DNA from: BD2-11 clade cluster bacterium bin43
Lineage (GTDB): Bacteria > Gemmatimonadota > Gemmatimonadetes > Longimicrobiales > Gaopeijiaceae
Length of the DNA: 64,000 nucleotides
NCBI GenBank assembly: GCA_002238605.1
Contig: MPMR01000018.1
Span: 16,510-80,509 of the forward strand
Direction of reading: 5' to 3'
Of the stretch, positions 18,720-28,001 are shown piece by piece. Below the pieces are notes generated by a model that was given only the letters and a program-made list of their open reading frames with translations, did not search any database and was not told where the DNA came from. The position numbers were made by a program, and so were the translations under genes. How positions within the stretch are numbered: the first letter of the stretch is position 1; every line of letters begins with the position of its first letter.

Positions 18720-19540
18720 CGGCGTCTACCGGACGCGCGGCGACGGCGCATGACCTGCCGGTGCGCGCGATGGCGGCCCGGCCCCTCCGGTCGTTCCGCA
18801 GGGATGGGCTGCAGGTCGAGGTGTACGGCACGCCCGAGGGCATGGGGGAGGCTGCCGCCGCGCAGGTCGAGAGGCACCTGGCTGCCGCGGTCGCGAGCAG
18901 AGGAGCGGCCAACCTGGTGTTTGCCGCGGCGGTGTCGCAGTTGTCGTTTCTCGAAGCGCTCCGGCGCAGGGCGATCGACTGGGCCAGGGTCACCGTCTTC
19001 CATCTGGACGAGTACACGGAGCTCCCGCCGGATCATCCGGCGAGCTTCCGCAGGTTCCTGAGAGAGCACGTCCTGGACGCCGTGCGCCCGGGCCGCGTCC
19101 ATCTTCTTCAGGGCGATGCCGACGACCTGGACGGGGAGGTCGAGCGCTACCAGTCGCTCCTGCGGGCCCACCCGCTGGACGTGGCCTGCATCGGCATCGG
19201 CGAGAACGGGCACATCGCCTTCAACGACCCGCCCGTGGCCGATTTTGACGACCCGTTCCTGGTGAAGGAGGTCGAGCTCGACGATGGCTGCCGCCTGCAG
19301 CAGGTCCACGACGGCTGGTTCTCCTCGTTCGAAGAGACGCCGCGACGCGCGCTCACGCTCACGGTGCCGGCCATCATGAACAGCCGGGTCGTCAGCTGCG
19401 TGGTGCCGGGGGAGCGCAAGGCGGATGCCGTGCACGACGCGCTCCACGGCCCGGTCGTGACCGCGTGTCCCGCGTCGATTCTGCGCCGACACGAAAACGC
19501 CACCCTGCTCGTGGACGCCGCCTCGGCCGCCCGCCTGTAA
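18716..19540 (+). CDS. NagB-family sugar-phosphate isomerase/deaminase-like protein
   Basis: A 274-residue cytosolic protein of the glucosamine-6-phosphate deaminase/6-phosphogluconolactonase fold. HLDEY (96-100) and GIGENGHIAFNDPP (160-173) are the active-site segments. Compared with E. coli NagB (GNDGHIAFNEP), the proton-relay Asp is Asn, as in some Bacillus enzymes, and the ring-opening Glu is Asp. The catalytic His remains. No NagA or amino-sugar kinase lies nearby; the neighbours belong to uronate breakdown, so the substrate may not be glucosamine-6-phosphate. Translation is coupled to the Nramp-like transporter through ATGA, suggesting import and first cytosolic step of one compound. 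Confidence 0.8.
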   Translation: MTASTGRAATAHDLPVRAMAARPLRSFRRDGLQVEVYGTPEGMGEAAAAQVERHLAAAVASRGAANLVFAAAVSQLSFLEALRRRAIDWARVTVFHLDEYTELPPDHPASFRRFLREHVLDAVRPGRVHLLQGDADDLDGEVERYQSLLRAHPLDVACIGIGENGHIAFNDPPVADFDDPFLVKEVELDDGCRLQQVHDGWFSSFEETPRRALTLTVPAIMNSRVVSCVVPGERKADAVHDALHGPVVTACPASILRRHENATLLVDAASAARL

Positions 19541-19647
19541 AGGCCGGGCGCGAGGGAGGTTGCGATATGCACTGTATCACACATTCGGCCGATGACGACG
19601 ACAACCGCGCGCGCTACCGGTACCGGGATGGCGCTGGGAGTGAAGAA

Positions 19648-22314
19648 ATGACCGCAAGACTACGCTCCGTCATCGTCGCCGCGGCGGCCGCGTGCACCCT
19701 CCTTCTCGTCCCGGCCCTGCTCTCGGCGCAGATCCCGATCGCGGTCGAGGGGGAGCGTCCGGGGACCCCGGTCACGTTCGGCATTCCGTTTCCGCGGGGC
19801 GAGCTGGTCTCCGCGGAGAACGTGCGGGTACGCAACGGCGCCGGCGAGGAGATCCCGTCCCAGATCACGCCGGTAACCACCTGGTGGCCCGCGGACGAAA
19901 GCCTCAAGTGGATCTGGGTCGACTTTTTCACCGACGAGTCCGGGCGGTACACCGTGGAATACGGGCCGCAGATACGGCGCACCGCGGACATCGGTTCTCC
20001 GATCCGGTTCGTGAACAATCAGCGGCAGAACGGGTTCGCGGAGATCGACACGGGACCGCTCCGGATTCGCGTACAGAAGGGCGGAAGCGGGTTCATCGAC
20101 CGGGTCGAGTTCAACCCGGCGGCCGACGGCTTCGGGCCCGAGCACGTGATCGCCGACGGAATCGGAGCGCGGGGATCGTTTCTGGACCTCGTGGACGCGG
20201 ACGGACTGGATGCGTCGTCGGCCGTGATCCACCAGACCTTCATCGAGAGGGGCTCGGGGCCGATGCACGCCATCCTGCGGATCGAGGGCGAGTACCGCTA
20301 CCAGCGGCCCGAACACCCCGCCTCCCCGTTCGTCACCTACATCCACGCGTATGCGGGAAGAGCGCACCTGAAGGTCCTCCACACCGTCACCTACACGGGA
20401 AACCCGGACCGGGGCGCCCCGCTGGCGGGCCGGCAGCATCGCGACGTGGCCACCCAGGGGGAGCTGATCGTCGACGAGAACGCACGCTCGAGCGACCCCG
20501 GCATCACCCGGCCCGACGACATGATCGGGTCGGCCGGCCTCGGCCTCGCATGGCGCCTGGACGGGGATCCGGTGTTCCGCACGGCTCTCGGCGGCGGGCG
20601 TTGGTGGGAACGCGGGGAGCCGATCCTTCTGGAGGAGAACGCCGCAGGCGCCTCCACGTTCTCGGTGCTCCAGACCGGCCCGGACGCGGACGGCATCCCG
20701 CCCATCCCCGAATCCGGCCCGGATGAACGGATCGGGGGATTCTCGGCCACCGTCGCCGTGGGCCACGTCGTCGCGGAGGCCGAGCGCGCCGAGGGATGGA
20801 TCGACCTCTCCGACGGCGACAGGGGCATCAGCATCGGCATGCGCGGGATGCTGGAGGAGTATCCGAACCGGCTCGCGGTGGATCTGGCGGAGCGCCGGAT
20901 GCACGCCTACACCTGGCCTCCGGACCATCCGCCGAAGGGCTTCCAGCGCGCGAGCCGCCAGCCCGACGGGGGCATGGTCGGCAATTTCGCCCGGGGCATC
21001 ACCAAGACGACCGAGCTGGTGCTCAACTTCCACGACGGCAGCGACGACCTTGCGTCCGTGAGGGAGGCCGCGCACGCGGTCCTCGATCCGCCCGTCGCCC
21101 ACGCGCCGCCGGCGTGGTACCGGGACTCAGGGGTCTACGGCACCTTCGCGGCCGCCGACAACCGGATTCCGGCGCTGGAACGGGGTCTCCAGTACAAGTT
21201 CCGCTATATGCGCTTCAACCAGGCCTGGGCGCCGTGGTATGGCATGTTCGACTACGGCGACCTGAAGACCTACTACCGCGGGGGCGGCTGGGTGCAGTGG
21301 GGCAACAACGAGCCGGCGCAGGACTTCCAGTGGTGGTTCAACTTCATGAGGACGGGCAGCCGGGACGACTACCGCCAGGCCGAGGCCATGAGCCGCCACA
21401 CCATGGACGTGGACAACCTGCACTGGCCGACGGGCCCGGCCTACCGGGGTGACACCAACGCCGCGCTGGACTACTGGAGGTCGCTCGAAGAGCCGGAGGG
21501 AAGCCCGTATGTGGGCATGGGCAGCCGCCACACGAACCAGCAGGCGGTTGCGCTGTACACGGCCCACGTCTGGATCGCGGGCTGGCTGGCGAGCTACTAC
21601 CTGAGCGGGTATCACCGGGGACTCGAGGTGGCCCGGCTGACCGGGGACTACTACCGCAAGCGGGTCTTCGGGGAGCACGGGCTCACCGGACGGCGGCTCT
21701 ACCTGTCGGTATGGAACCTGGCCGAGCTCTACGACGCGACCAGGGAGGACATCCATCTCGAGGAACTCCAGGACCGCGTGAACCGGGTTCTCGAGCTGCA
21801 GAAGACGCAGGCCGGCCGCATGGTCATCGACCGTTTCGGCTACTCCCAGCACTACCTCACCCACGGGCTGGGCAAGTACCTCGAGCTGGTCGATGACCCG
21901 GAGGTGGGGCTCGGTCAGATCGAGCACGCCCGCAGCCTGCTCGCCACCCCTCCCCTCGATCACGACATGGAGTCCTGGCTCGCGAGCATCCACCCGCTCG
22001 TCGTCGGGTACGACCTGACCGGCAGCGAGGAGTTCCTGACGGAAGCGTGCCGGCGGGCGGCGTATCTGCGCACCGACGAGATGGCGCGGCCGTTGGGGAG
22101 CTACACGACCCAGCGCGAGCTCGTGGCGCAGATGGAGGCCGTGAGTCGACTGCCCGGGAGGGAGAGCGACCCCTTCGCAGGCGGCCGAATGCCCAACTGG
22201 GCCCTGTCGAGCGGCATTCGGGTCTTCGGGTGGACCCATGCATTCGGGGTTCCCTACCTGATCGATCGGCTGCAGTCTTCCGGATGGCGGCTGGACGAGC
22301 TGCCGTGCACGTGA
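19648..22314 (+). CDS. Secreted polysaccharide lyase-like protein (PcRGLX/YetA type, PL26-like)
   Basis: An 888-residue exported protein (signal peptide to about LLSAQIP). The N-terminal part, IPIAVEGERPGTPVTFGIPF followed by TTWWPADESLKWIWVDF, matches the RIFT-barrel domain of exo-rhamnogalacturonan lyase PcRGLX and Bacillus YetA. A central beta-sandwich (about 150-470) and a C-terminal alpha/alpha toroid (about 480-880, rich in Trp/Tyr/His: NQAWAPWYGMFDYGD, DVDNLHWPTGPAY, SRHTNQQAVALY) follow, as in that three-domain family. Relatives release unsaturated units from rhamnogalacturonan I by beta-elimination. GGGAG precedes the ATG. The product would feed the KDG pathway encoded downstream. 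The exact substrate is inferred. Confidence 0.75.
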   Translation: MTARLRSVIVAAAAACTLLLVPALLSAQIPIAVEGERPGTPVTFGIPFPRGELVSAENVRVRNGAGEEIPSQITPVTTWWPADESLKWIWVDFFTDESGRYTVEYGPQIRRTADIGSPIRFVNNQRQNGFAEIDTGPLRIRVQKGGSGFIDRVEFNPAADGFGPEHVIADGIGARGSFLDLVDADGLDASSAVIHQTFIERGSGPMHAILRIEGEYRYQRPEHPASPFVTYIHAYAGRAHLKVLHTVTYTGNPDRGAPLAGRQHRDVATQGELIVDENARSSDPGITRPDDMIGSAGLGLAWRLDGDPVFRTALGGGRWWERGEPILLEENAAGASTFSVLQTGPDADGIPPIPESGPDERIGGFSATVAVGHVVAEAERAEGWIDLSDGDRGISIGMRGMLEEYPNRLAVDLAERRMHAYTWPPDHPPKGFQRASRQPDGGMVGNFARGITKTTELVLNFHDGSDDLASVREAAHAVLDPPVAHAPPAWYRDSGVYGTFAAADNRIPALERGLQYKFRYMRFNQAWAPWYGMFDYGDLKTYYRGGGWVQWGNNEPAQDFQWWFNFMRTGSRDDYRQAEAMSRHTMDVDNLHWPTGPAYRGDTNAALDYWRSLEEPEGSPYVGMGSRHTNQQAVALYTAHVWIAGWLASYYLSGYHRGLEVARLTGDYYRKRVFGEHGLTGRRLYLSVWNLAELYDATREDIHLEELQDRVNRVLELQKTQAGRMVIDRFGYSQHYLTHGLGKYLELVDDPEVGLGQIEHARSLLATPPLDHDMESWLASIHPLVVGYDLTGSEEFLTEACRRAAYLRTDEMARPLGSYTTQRELVAQMEAVSRLPGRESDPFAGGRMPNWALSSGIRVFGWTHAFGVPYLIDRLQSSGWRLDELPCT

Positions 22315-22353
22315 ACGGACGGTCCACCGTGCGCGTGAAGCGGTCGCCGGTAC

Positions 22354-22369
22354 CCACTACCGGTAGTGG
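22354..22369. repeat. Perfect palindrome CCACTACCGGTAGTGG
   Basis: A 16-bp perfect palindrome in the gap between the lyase-like gene and the PQQ dehydrogenase gene. Two close relatives of the same palindrome occur side by side near 32.92-32.96 kb, again between genes. It could be a regulator site, a transcript-end hairpin or a dispersed extragenic palindrome. Confidence 0.6.
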
Positions 22370-22489
22370 TGAGCCCCCTGCCCGTTGTGGGTGCGGTCCG
22401 TCGAATGGATGCGCGCGTTTGCGGCATGGGCGCGGCGACATCCATACTTTTCGGGTGAAGCAGGCACCCCACCGCACGAGGTTTCAGGC

Positions 22490-24616
22490 TTGATTCGCAA
22501 CCGAAGGATGTGGCTCCTCGTGGCCGTGGTGGCCGGCGGCGGAGCATGGATCGCGGGCGCGCAGGAGTCGGGAGGCTACCCGCGCCAGGAGGTGCTGCTC
22601 GATCCGCCCCCCGGGGAGTGGCTGAACTACGGCCGCGACCAGGACGGCACCCACCACAGTCCCCTCGACCAGGTCGACGCGGGCAACGTGGACCGCCTCG
22701 GCCTGGCGTGGTCCTACGACACCGGATCGTACCCGGGGCAGCTGGAGGGGACGCCGATCGTCGCGGACGGGACGATGTACGGCACGCTCACCTGGAGCGT
22801 CGTGTTCGCGGTGGACGCGCGCACGGGCGAGGAGAGGTGGCGCTGGGACCCCGGGATCCCGCAGACGCAGTACGTCACCGACGCGCGCGGAATCCGGCAC
22901 CGGCGGGGCCCGAGCCTCTGCTGCGGTCCGGTGAACCGGGGGGTGGCCCTCTACGACGGCAAGGTCTACGTCGGGCTTCTGAACGGGAGCCTGGTCGCGC
23001 TGGACGCCGGGACGGGCGAGGAGGCGTGGCGGGTGCAGGTGCGGAGCCCGCTCGACGACTACAGCATCACCGGCGCCCCGCGCATCGTTGACGGACTCGT
23101 GATCACGGGCATCAGCGGCGCCGAGTTCGGCGTGCGCGGCTTCGTGTCGGCCTACGACGCCCGGACCGGCGAGCTGGTGTGGCGCTTCTACACGGTACCG
23201 GGCGATCCCACCGAGCCCTTCGAGAGCGAAGCCCTTGAGCGGGCGGCCGAGACCTGGACCGGCGCCTGGTGGCGATACGGAGGCGGGGGGACGGTCTGGG
23301 ACGGCATGGCCTGGGATCCGGAGCTCGATCTCCTTTACTTCGGAGTCGGGAACGGAGGGCCCTGGGCGCGCGACATCCGGAGCCCGGGGGGCGGCGACAA
23401 CCTGTATCTCACCTCGATCATGGCCGTACGCCCGCGCACCGGCGAGTACGTCTGGCACTACCAGACCACGCCCGGAGACGACTGGGACTACGCCGCCACC
23501 CAGCCGCTCATCCTCGCGGATCTGGTCATCGACGGGCGCGAGCGGCAGGTCATCATGCAGGCGCCCAAGAACGGCTTCTTCTACGTGATCGACCGCGTGA
23601 CCGGCGAGTTCATCTCCGCGGAGCCGTTCGCGCGGGTGACGTGGGCCACGGGGTACGACCCGGAGACCGGCCGTCCGATCGAGACCGACTTCGCCCGCTA
23701 CGGCATCGAGGGCGCGCTCATCTCCCCCGGCTCGGACGGCGCGCACAACTGGCACGCGACCTCCTGGAATCCGGCCACGGGTCTGGTCTACCTGCCGGGG
23801 CAGGAGACGTCGCGGTGGTACTCCGTGGATCCGGACTTCGCGATCGAGCCCGGACAGCCGGGCTTCGGCATGGGACGGCGCCGGCCGACCGCGGGGCCGG
23901 TGCGGGGCGCCGATGCGATGGCCGCGGAGCTTCCGGCCGCATTGCCGCAGGCGGGGCCGCGCGACCGGGAGATCGACCCCATGGTGGTCGGGATGGGCGG
24001 TCTGGGCGCCTTCCTGGCCGCGTGGGATCCCGTTGCCCAGGAGGAGCGCTGGCGGCACCGCTTCGAGCAACGCGGCGTCTCCGGTGGGACGCTGACCACC
24101 GCCGGCAACCTGGTGTTCCACGGCAACGGCGGCGGATCCTTCAACGCCTATCGCGCGGACGATGGCGAGATGCTGTGGGAGTTTCCGCTCGCGCCCGGCT
24201 TCGCCAACCCCGTCACGTACATGCTCGACGGCCGGCAGTACGTGTCGGTCGCGACCGGCCGCGGGGGCAGCTACGCGCCCGGCCGGGTCTACACCTTCGC
24301 GCTGGACGCGGAGCGGGCCGCACCGTCCATGGAGCCGCAGGCCCCGCCGCCGCCGCCCCCGGTCGAGCCGCCGCCCGACGGGTACCTGGGCGGGATGGGC
24401 GGGGCGGAACTGCCCGACCTCCCGGGAAGGGAAGTGGTCCGGCGGAACTGCACGCAGTGCCATTCGGCCGACCGGATCGTCAACGGCCGGCGCAGCGCGG
24501 AGGAGTGGCGGCTGTTCGTGGATGACAAGTACGCCCGCGGCTTCATCAACGCGACTACGCCGGAGCAGCGCGCCGCGATCGTCGACTACATGACACGCGC
24601 CCTTCCCAGGGGATAG
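22490..24616 (+). CDS. PQQ-dependent dehydrogenase with C-terminal cytochrome c
   Basis: A 708-residue periplasmic quinohaemoprotein. After a signal peptide comes an eight-bladed PQQ propeller (about 40-590) with the vicinal Cys pair SLCCGPVNRG that packs on PQQ, GDDWDYAATQPLILADL (catalytic Asp region), AHNWHATSWNPATGLVYLP, and repeated W-motif strands. A proline-rich linker (APPPPPPVEPPP) leads to a cytochrome c domain with haem motif CTQCH. It would oxidise an alcohol or sugar and pass electrons to a respiratory cytochrome. The TTG start has GAGG 8 nt upstream; an ATG 18 bp later is the alternative. Its place in the locus suggests it oxidises a liberated sugar before import (inference). 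Confidence 0.88.
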   Translation: MIRNRRMWLLVAVVAGGGAWIAGAQESGGYPRQEVLLDPPPGEWLNYGRDQDGTHHSPLDQVDAGNVDRLGLAWSYDTGSYPGQLEGTPIVADGTMYGTLTWSVVFAVDARTGEERWRWDPGIPQTQYVTDARGIRHRRGPSLCCGPVNRGVALYDGKVYVGLLNGSLVALDAGTGEEAWRVQVRSPLDDYSITGAPRIVDGLVITGISGAEFGVRGFVSAYDARTGELVWRFYTVPGDPTEPFESEALERAAETWTGAWWRYGGGGTVWDGMAWDPELDLLYFGVGNGGPWARDIRSPGGGDNLYLTSIMAVRPRTGEYVWHYQTTPGDDWDYAATQPLILADLVIDGRERQVIMQAPKNGFFYVIDRVTGEFISAEPFARVTWATGYDPETGRPIETDFARYGIEGALISPGSDGAHNWHATSWNPATGLVYLPGQETSRWYSVDPDFAIEPGQPGFGMGRRRPTAGPVRGADAMAAELPAALPQAGPRDREIDPMVVGMGGLGAFLAAWDPVAQEERWRHRFEQRGVSGGTLTTAGNLVFHGNGGGSFNAYRADDGEMLWEFPLAPGFANPVTYMLDGRQYVSVATGRGGSYAPGRVYTFALDAERAAPSMEPQAPPPPPPVEPPPDGYLGGMGGAELPDLPGREVVRRNCTQCHSADRIVNGRRSAEEWRLFVDDKYARGFINATTPEQRAAIVDYMTRALPRG

Positions 24617-24723
24617 GGGACAGGGGAGCGGACCGTGTGTTGCGGTGCACAAACCGCTGCCGGCGCAGTCATTCGTCCGCATCGGCGCCTTGGCGCCGGT
24701 GCCCGGAACAGGAGGTAGGACTC

Positions 24724-26034
24724 ATGCGTCGTTCGTACTTCACCCAGGCCCTGTGCGTCGCCGCCTTCGTCACCCTTTTCCCGGCGCTGGCGGCCCAGGC
24801 CCAGGAACGGGACGACACCATTCGCGCCCGCGACGGCACGCCGATTCCCCTGATCCCGCGGGCGCCCGAAGGGATGGCCGAGGGCGCGGTCTGGATCCCG
24901 CCCATGCCGCCACTGGAGGCGACCCTTCCCCCCGAAGGCTGGGAACCGCCCGGGTACGAGCAGCCTCCCATGCCCTACATCCTGCTCCGCCTCCCCCGAA
25001 CGAACATCACGCGGGCGGGATTCCCGGCCATCGACTTCCACGTGCACGCCGGCGAACTCACCACGCCCGAGGCGTACGAGAGCATGATCGCCCTCATGGA
25101 CTCCATCGGCATGGGCGCGATCATCAACCTGAACGGCGGCACCGGGGCGCACCTCGACTCCACCCTGGCGGCCGGAGAAGCGTACCGGGACCGGGTCGTG
25201 AACTTCGTCACCCTCAACCTCGACGGCATCAACGAGCCCGGCTGGTCCGAATGGATGGCCGGCGAGATGGAGCGGGGATACCTCGCCGGCGCGCGGGGCC
25301 TGAAGGTCGCGAAGTCGCTGGGCCAGGGCGCGCGCAACCCCGACGGCACCTTCATTCAGGCCGACGACCCGCGCCTCGACGCCGTCTGGGCCATGGCCGC
25401 GAAGCACGACATGCCGGTCATGATCCACACCAGCGACTCCGTGGGGCGCTTCTATCCCATCGGTCCCCTCAACGAGCGCTACGAGGCCGGCCTGTGGCGG
25501 CATCCGGGGGACAAGAGCGGCAACCTCTACGAATCGGGCCCGCCGCGGGAGGTGATCGAGGTGGCCCGCGAGAAGATGCTCGCCAAGCATCCGGGCACGC
25601 GCTTCGTGCTCGGGCACATGGCGATGCTCTACTACGACCCAGGGAGGCTGGGGACGCTGCTGGACACCTATCCGAACGCCGACCTGGAGACATCGGCCGC
25701 GATTCAGGACCTGGGCCGCGCGCCGCGTCTCTGGCGGGAGTTCTTCCTCAAGTACCAGGACCGCATCCTCTTCGGCACCGACGGCAACCGGCGCCGCACG
25801 ATCGACGACTTCTGGACGCCTCACTGGCGCTTCCTGGAGACCTTCGACGAGCACTTCTTCCATCCGGCCCAGGTCCGCACCCCCGGCGGCTCTCCGGGCC
25901 ACGGGCGCTACAACATCTACGGGATCGGCCTTCCGGACGAGGTACTGCGCAAGATCTACTTCGAGAACGCGCTCAGGCATCTTCCCTACATGCGCGATTC
26001 CATCGAGCGCCAGCTGGCAGAGCGCGGCGGGTGA
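24724..26034 (+). CDS. Secreted TIM-barrel amidohydrolase (amidohydrolase-2 type)
   Basis: A 436-residue exported hydrolase (signal peptide to LAAQAQ). Metal-site motifs of the ACMSD/amidohydrolase-2 group are visible: IDFHVHAGE, VMIHTSDSVG, FVLGHMAML and FGTDGNRR. A proline-rich stretch (IPPMPPLEATLPPEG) separates the signal from the barrel. Members hydrolyse lactones or decarboxylate aromatic acids; a lactone or ester released by the preceding PQQ dehydrogenase is an attractive but untested substrate. The start has GGAGG about 8 nt upstream. It is the last clearly exported enzyme of the locus; the next genes are cytosolic. Confidence 0.85.
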   Translation: MRRSYFTQALCVAAFVTLFPALAAQAQERDDTIRARDGTPIPLIPRAPEGMAEGAVWIPPMPPLEATLPPEGWEPPGYEQPPMPYILLRLPRTNITRAGFPAIDFHVHAGELTTPEAYESMIALMDSIGMGAIINLNGGTGAHLDSTLAAGEAYRDRVVNFVTLNLDGINEPGWSEWMAGEMERGYLAGARGLKVAKSLGQGARNPDGTFIQADDPRLDAVWAMAAKHDMPVMIHTSDSVGRFYPIGPLNERYEAGLWRHPGDKSGNLYESGPPREVIEVAREKMLAKHPGTRFVLGHMAMLYYDPGRLGTLLDTYPNADLETSAAIQDLGRAPRLWREFFLKYQDRILFGTDGNRRRTIDDFWTPHWRFLETFDEHFFHPAQVRTPGGSPGHGRYNIYGIGLPDEVLRKIYFENALRHLPYMRDSIERQLAERGG

Positions 26035-26104
26035 GTTTGCGGAGGCGGAGAGACGCCGGGTCGGCAAGGCGTCCGGAAAGGGGGGCGCGGTCGGGAAGAG
26101 CCGC

Positions 26105-26932
26105 GTGACCGGCACCGATGGACGGGTAGCGGGCTCCGATCCGTTCGATCTCACCGGCAGGGTGGCGGTGGTGTGCGGCGGCTACGGGGTGCTGGGCGGC
26201 GCGATCGCCGCGGAGCTGGGGCGAGCGGGGGCGCGAGTTGGGGTCCTGGGCCGCCGCCGTGAGCGGGCCGAGGCGCAGGCCGGTGCGATCGGTGGGGCCA
26301 TCGCGCTCCCGGCGGACGTGCTGGACGAGGAGGCGCTCGCCCGGGCACGTGGCGAGCTCCAGGACCGGTGGGGAGCCGCGGACATCCTGGTCAACGCCGC
26401 GGGGGGGAACGTGCGCCGTGCCCGCAGCGACGGCAGGAGCATCTTCGACGTGCCCGCGGACGCCTTCGACGAGGCGCTCCGCCTGAACCTCCACGGCTCG
26501 GTCCTGCCGTCCATGGTCTTCGGCGAGGGGATGGCCGCCCGCGGCGCCGGCTGCATCGTCAACATCTCGTCGATGGCGGCGCTCCGGGTCCTGAGCGGCG
26601 TCATGGCCTATTCGGCGGCCAAGGCGGCCATCGAGAACTTCACGCGCTGGATGGCGGTCGAGTTGTCGCGCCGGTACGGAGACGGTCTCCGGGTCAACGC
26701 GGTCGCGCCGGGCTTCTTCCTGGCGGAGCAGAACCGGGCCGTGCTGGTGAATCCGGACGGGAGCCGCACCGAGCGCGCGACGCGCATCATCGAACACACG
26801 CCGATGGGCCGGCTCGGAAGGCCTGAGGAGGTGGCGGGCGCGGTCCGCTGGCTCGCAAGCGACGCGGCGTCGTTCGTGACCGGCGCCGTGATCCCCGTCG
26901 ACGGCGGATTCAGCGCCTTCAGCGGCATCTGA
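26105..26932 (+). CDS. SDR oxidoreductase, fructuronate reductase-like (YjmF/UxuB type)
   Basis: A 275-residue NAD(P)H enzyme expected to interconvert fructuronate and mannonate. Cofactor motif CGGYGVLGG near residue 25, ILVNAAGGN (the AGGN variant is typical of YjmF-type enzymes), and the catalytic SSM...YSAAKAAIENF set (Ser, Tyr, Lys) are all present, as is RWMAVELSRRYG. It ends with the usual SDR tail VTGAVIPVDGGFSA. The start is GTG with GGAAG upstream. Only 7 bp separate it from uxuA, which encodes the next step of the pathway and supports the assignment. Confidence 0.85.
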   Translation: MTGTDGRVAGSDPFDLTGRVAVVCGGYGVLGGAIAAELGRAGARVGVLGRRRERAEAQAGAIGGAIALPADVLDEEALARARGELQDRWGAADILVNAAGGNVRRARSDGRSIFDVPADAFDEALRLNLHGSVLPSMVFGEGMAARGAGCIVNISSMAALRVLSGVMAYSAAKAAIENFTRWMAVELSRRYGDGLRVNAVAPGFFLAEQNRAVLVNPDGSRTERATRIIEHTPMGRLGRPEEVAGAVRWLASDAASFVTGAVIPVDGGFSAFSGI

Positions 26933-26939
26933 GACGCCG

Positions 26940-28001
26940 ATGCTCATGAGCTTCCGCTGGTTCGGTCCCGGGGATCCGGTGAGCCTCTCGCGGATCCGCC
27001 AGATCCCCGGCGTCGATGGGGTGGTCAGCGCGCTGCACGGCATCCCCGCGGGGGAAGCGTGGCCGCGGGACGAGCTGAGCCGGCTGGGAGAGCGGATCGA
27101 CGACGCGGGGCTCCGCTTCGCGGTGGTGGAGAGCGTTCCCGTTCACGACGACATCAAGCTGGGGCGGCCCTCCAGGGACAGGCTCATCGAGCGCTACTGC
27201 GAGAGCGTGCGCGCCGTCGGCGAGGTCGGCGTCCCGGTCCTCTGCTACAACTTCATGCCCGTGCTCGACTGGACCCGCACGAGCACCGACATGCGGCTGG
27301 CGGACGGTTCGGCCACGCTCGCGTACGATCCGGAGGAACTGGCCGCTCTCGATCCCGTCCGGGGCCCGGCCGCGCTTCCGGCATGGTCGCCTCCCGAGCC
27401 CCGAAAACTCCCCGAGCTCCTCGCCGCCTTCCGCGCGATGGAGAAGGAGCGGCTCTGGGACCACCTCGCGTGTTTCCTGGAAGCGGTCGTGCCCGTTGCG
27501 GAGGAGTCCGGTGTTCTGATGGCGATGCATCCGGACGATCCGCCGTGGTCCGTCTTCGGGCTGCCGCGCATCATCACCGACGGCCCGGCGCTCGAACGCC
27601 TGCTGGGGCTGGTGGATCGGCCCGCCAACGGGGTCACCTTCTGCAGCGGCTCCCTGGGCGCCCATCCCGACAACGATCTGCCCGGGATCGTCCGCCGCCT
27701 GGGCTCGAGGATCCACTTCGCTCACTGCCGCAACGTGCGCGTGACCGGCGAGCGTCGATTCCATGAGAGTCCGCACCTGTCGCGGCTCGGGGACGTGGAC
27801 CTGCGGGAGGTGCTCCGCGCGCTGCGCGAGGTGGGGTTCACCGGCCCCATGCGTCCCGACCACGGGCGCATGATCTGGGGGGAGACGGGCCAGCCGGGGT
27901 ACGGCCTGTACGATCGGGCGCTCGGGGCGATGTACCTGCAGGGCCTTTGGGAGGGGGTGGAAGGGATGGCGGGCGGCGGGGAGACGCGGGGGCCGCCGTG
28001 A
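26940..28001 (+). CDS. uxuA: Mannonate dehydratase
   Basis: A 353-residue enzyme converting D-mannonate to 2-keto-3-deoxy-D-gluconate. The start [21 protein letters not shown] with [15 protein letters not shown] is characteristic of UxuA, as are [57 protein letters not shown] (Cys and His metal ligands) and [21 protein letters not shown] near the C-terminus completes the site. Slightly shorter than the E. coli protein, within the normal range for Firmicutes-like UxuA. Its end overlaps the aldolase start by 4 bp (GTGA). An ATG 6 bp in is an equally good start. Confidence 0.95.
   Translation: MLMSFRWFGPGDPVSLSRIRQIPGVDGVVSALHGIPAGEAWPRDELSRLGERIDDAGLRFAVVESVPVHDDIKLGRPSRDRLIERYCESVRAVGEVGVPVLCYNFMPVLDWTRTSTDMRLADGSATLAYDPEELAALDPVRGPAALPAWSPPEPRKLPELLAAFRAMEKERLWDHLACFLEAVVPVAEESGVLMAMHPDDPPWSVFGLPRIITDGPALERLLGLVDRPANGVTFCSGSLGAHPDNDLPGIVRRLGSRIHFAHCRNVRVTGERRFHESPHLSRLGDVDLREVLRALREVGFTGPMRPDHGRMIWGETGQPGYGLYDRALGAMYLQGLWEGVEGMAGGGETRGPP

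Noticed and set aside
22321..22480. Longer N-terminus of the PQQ dehydrogenase starting at an upstream ATG
   Set aside because: It would run through the palindrome region and put a non-signal sequence before the signal peptide; the TTG with GAGG 8 nt upstream fits better.
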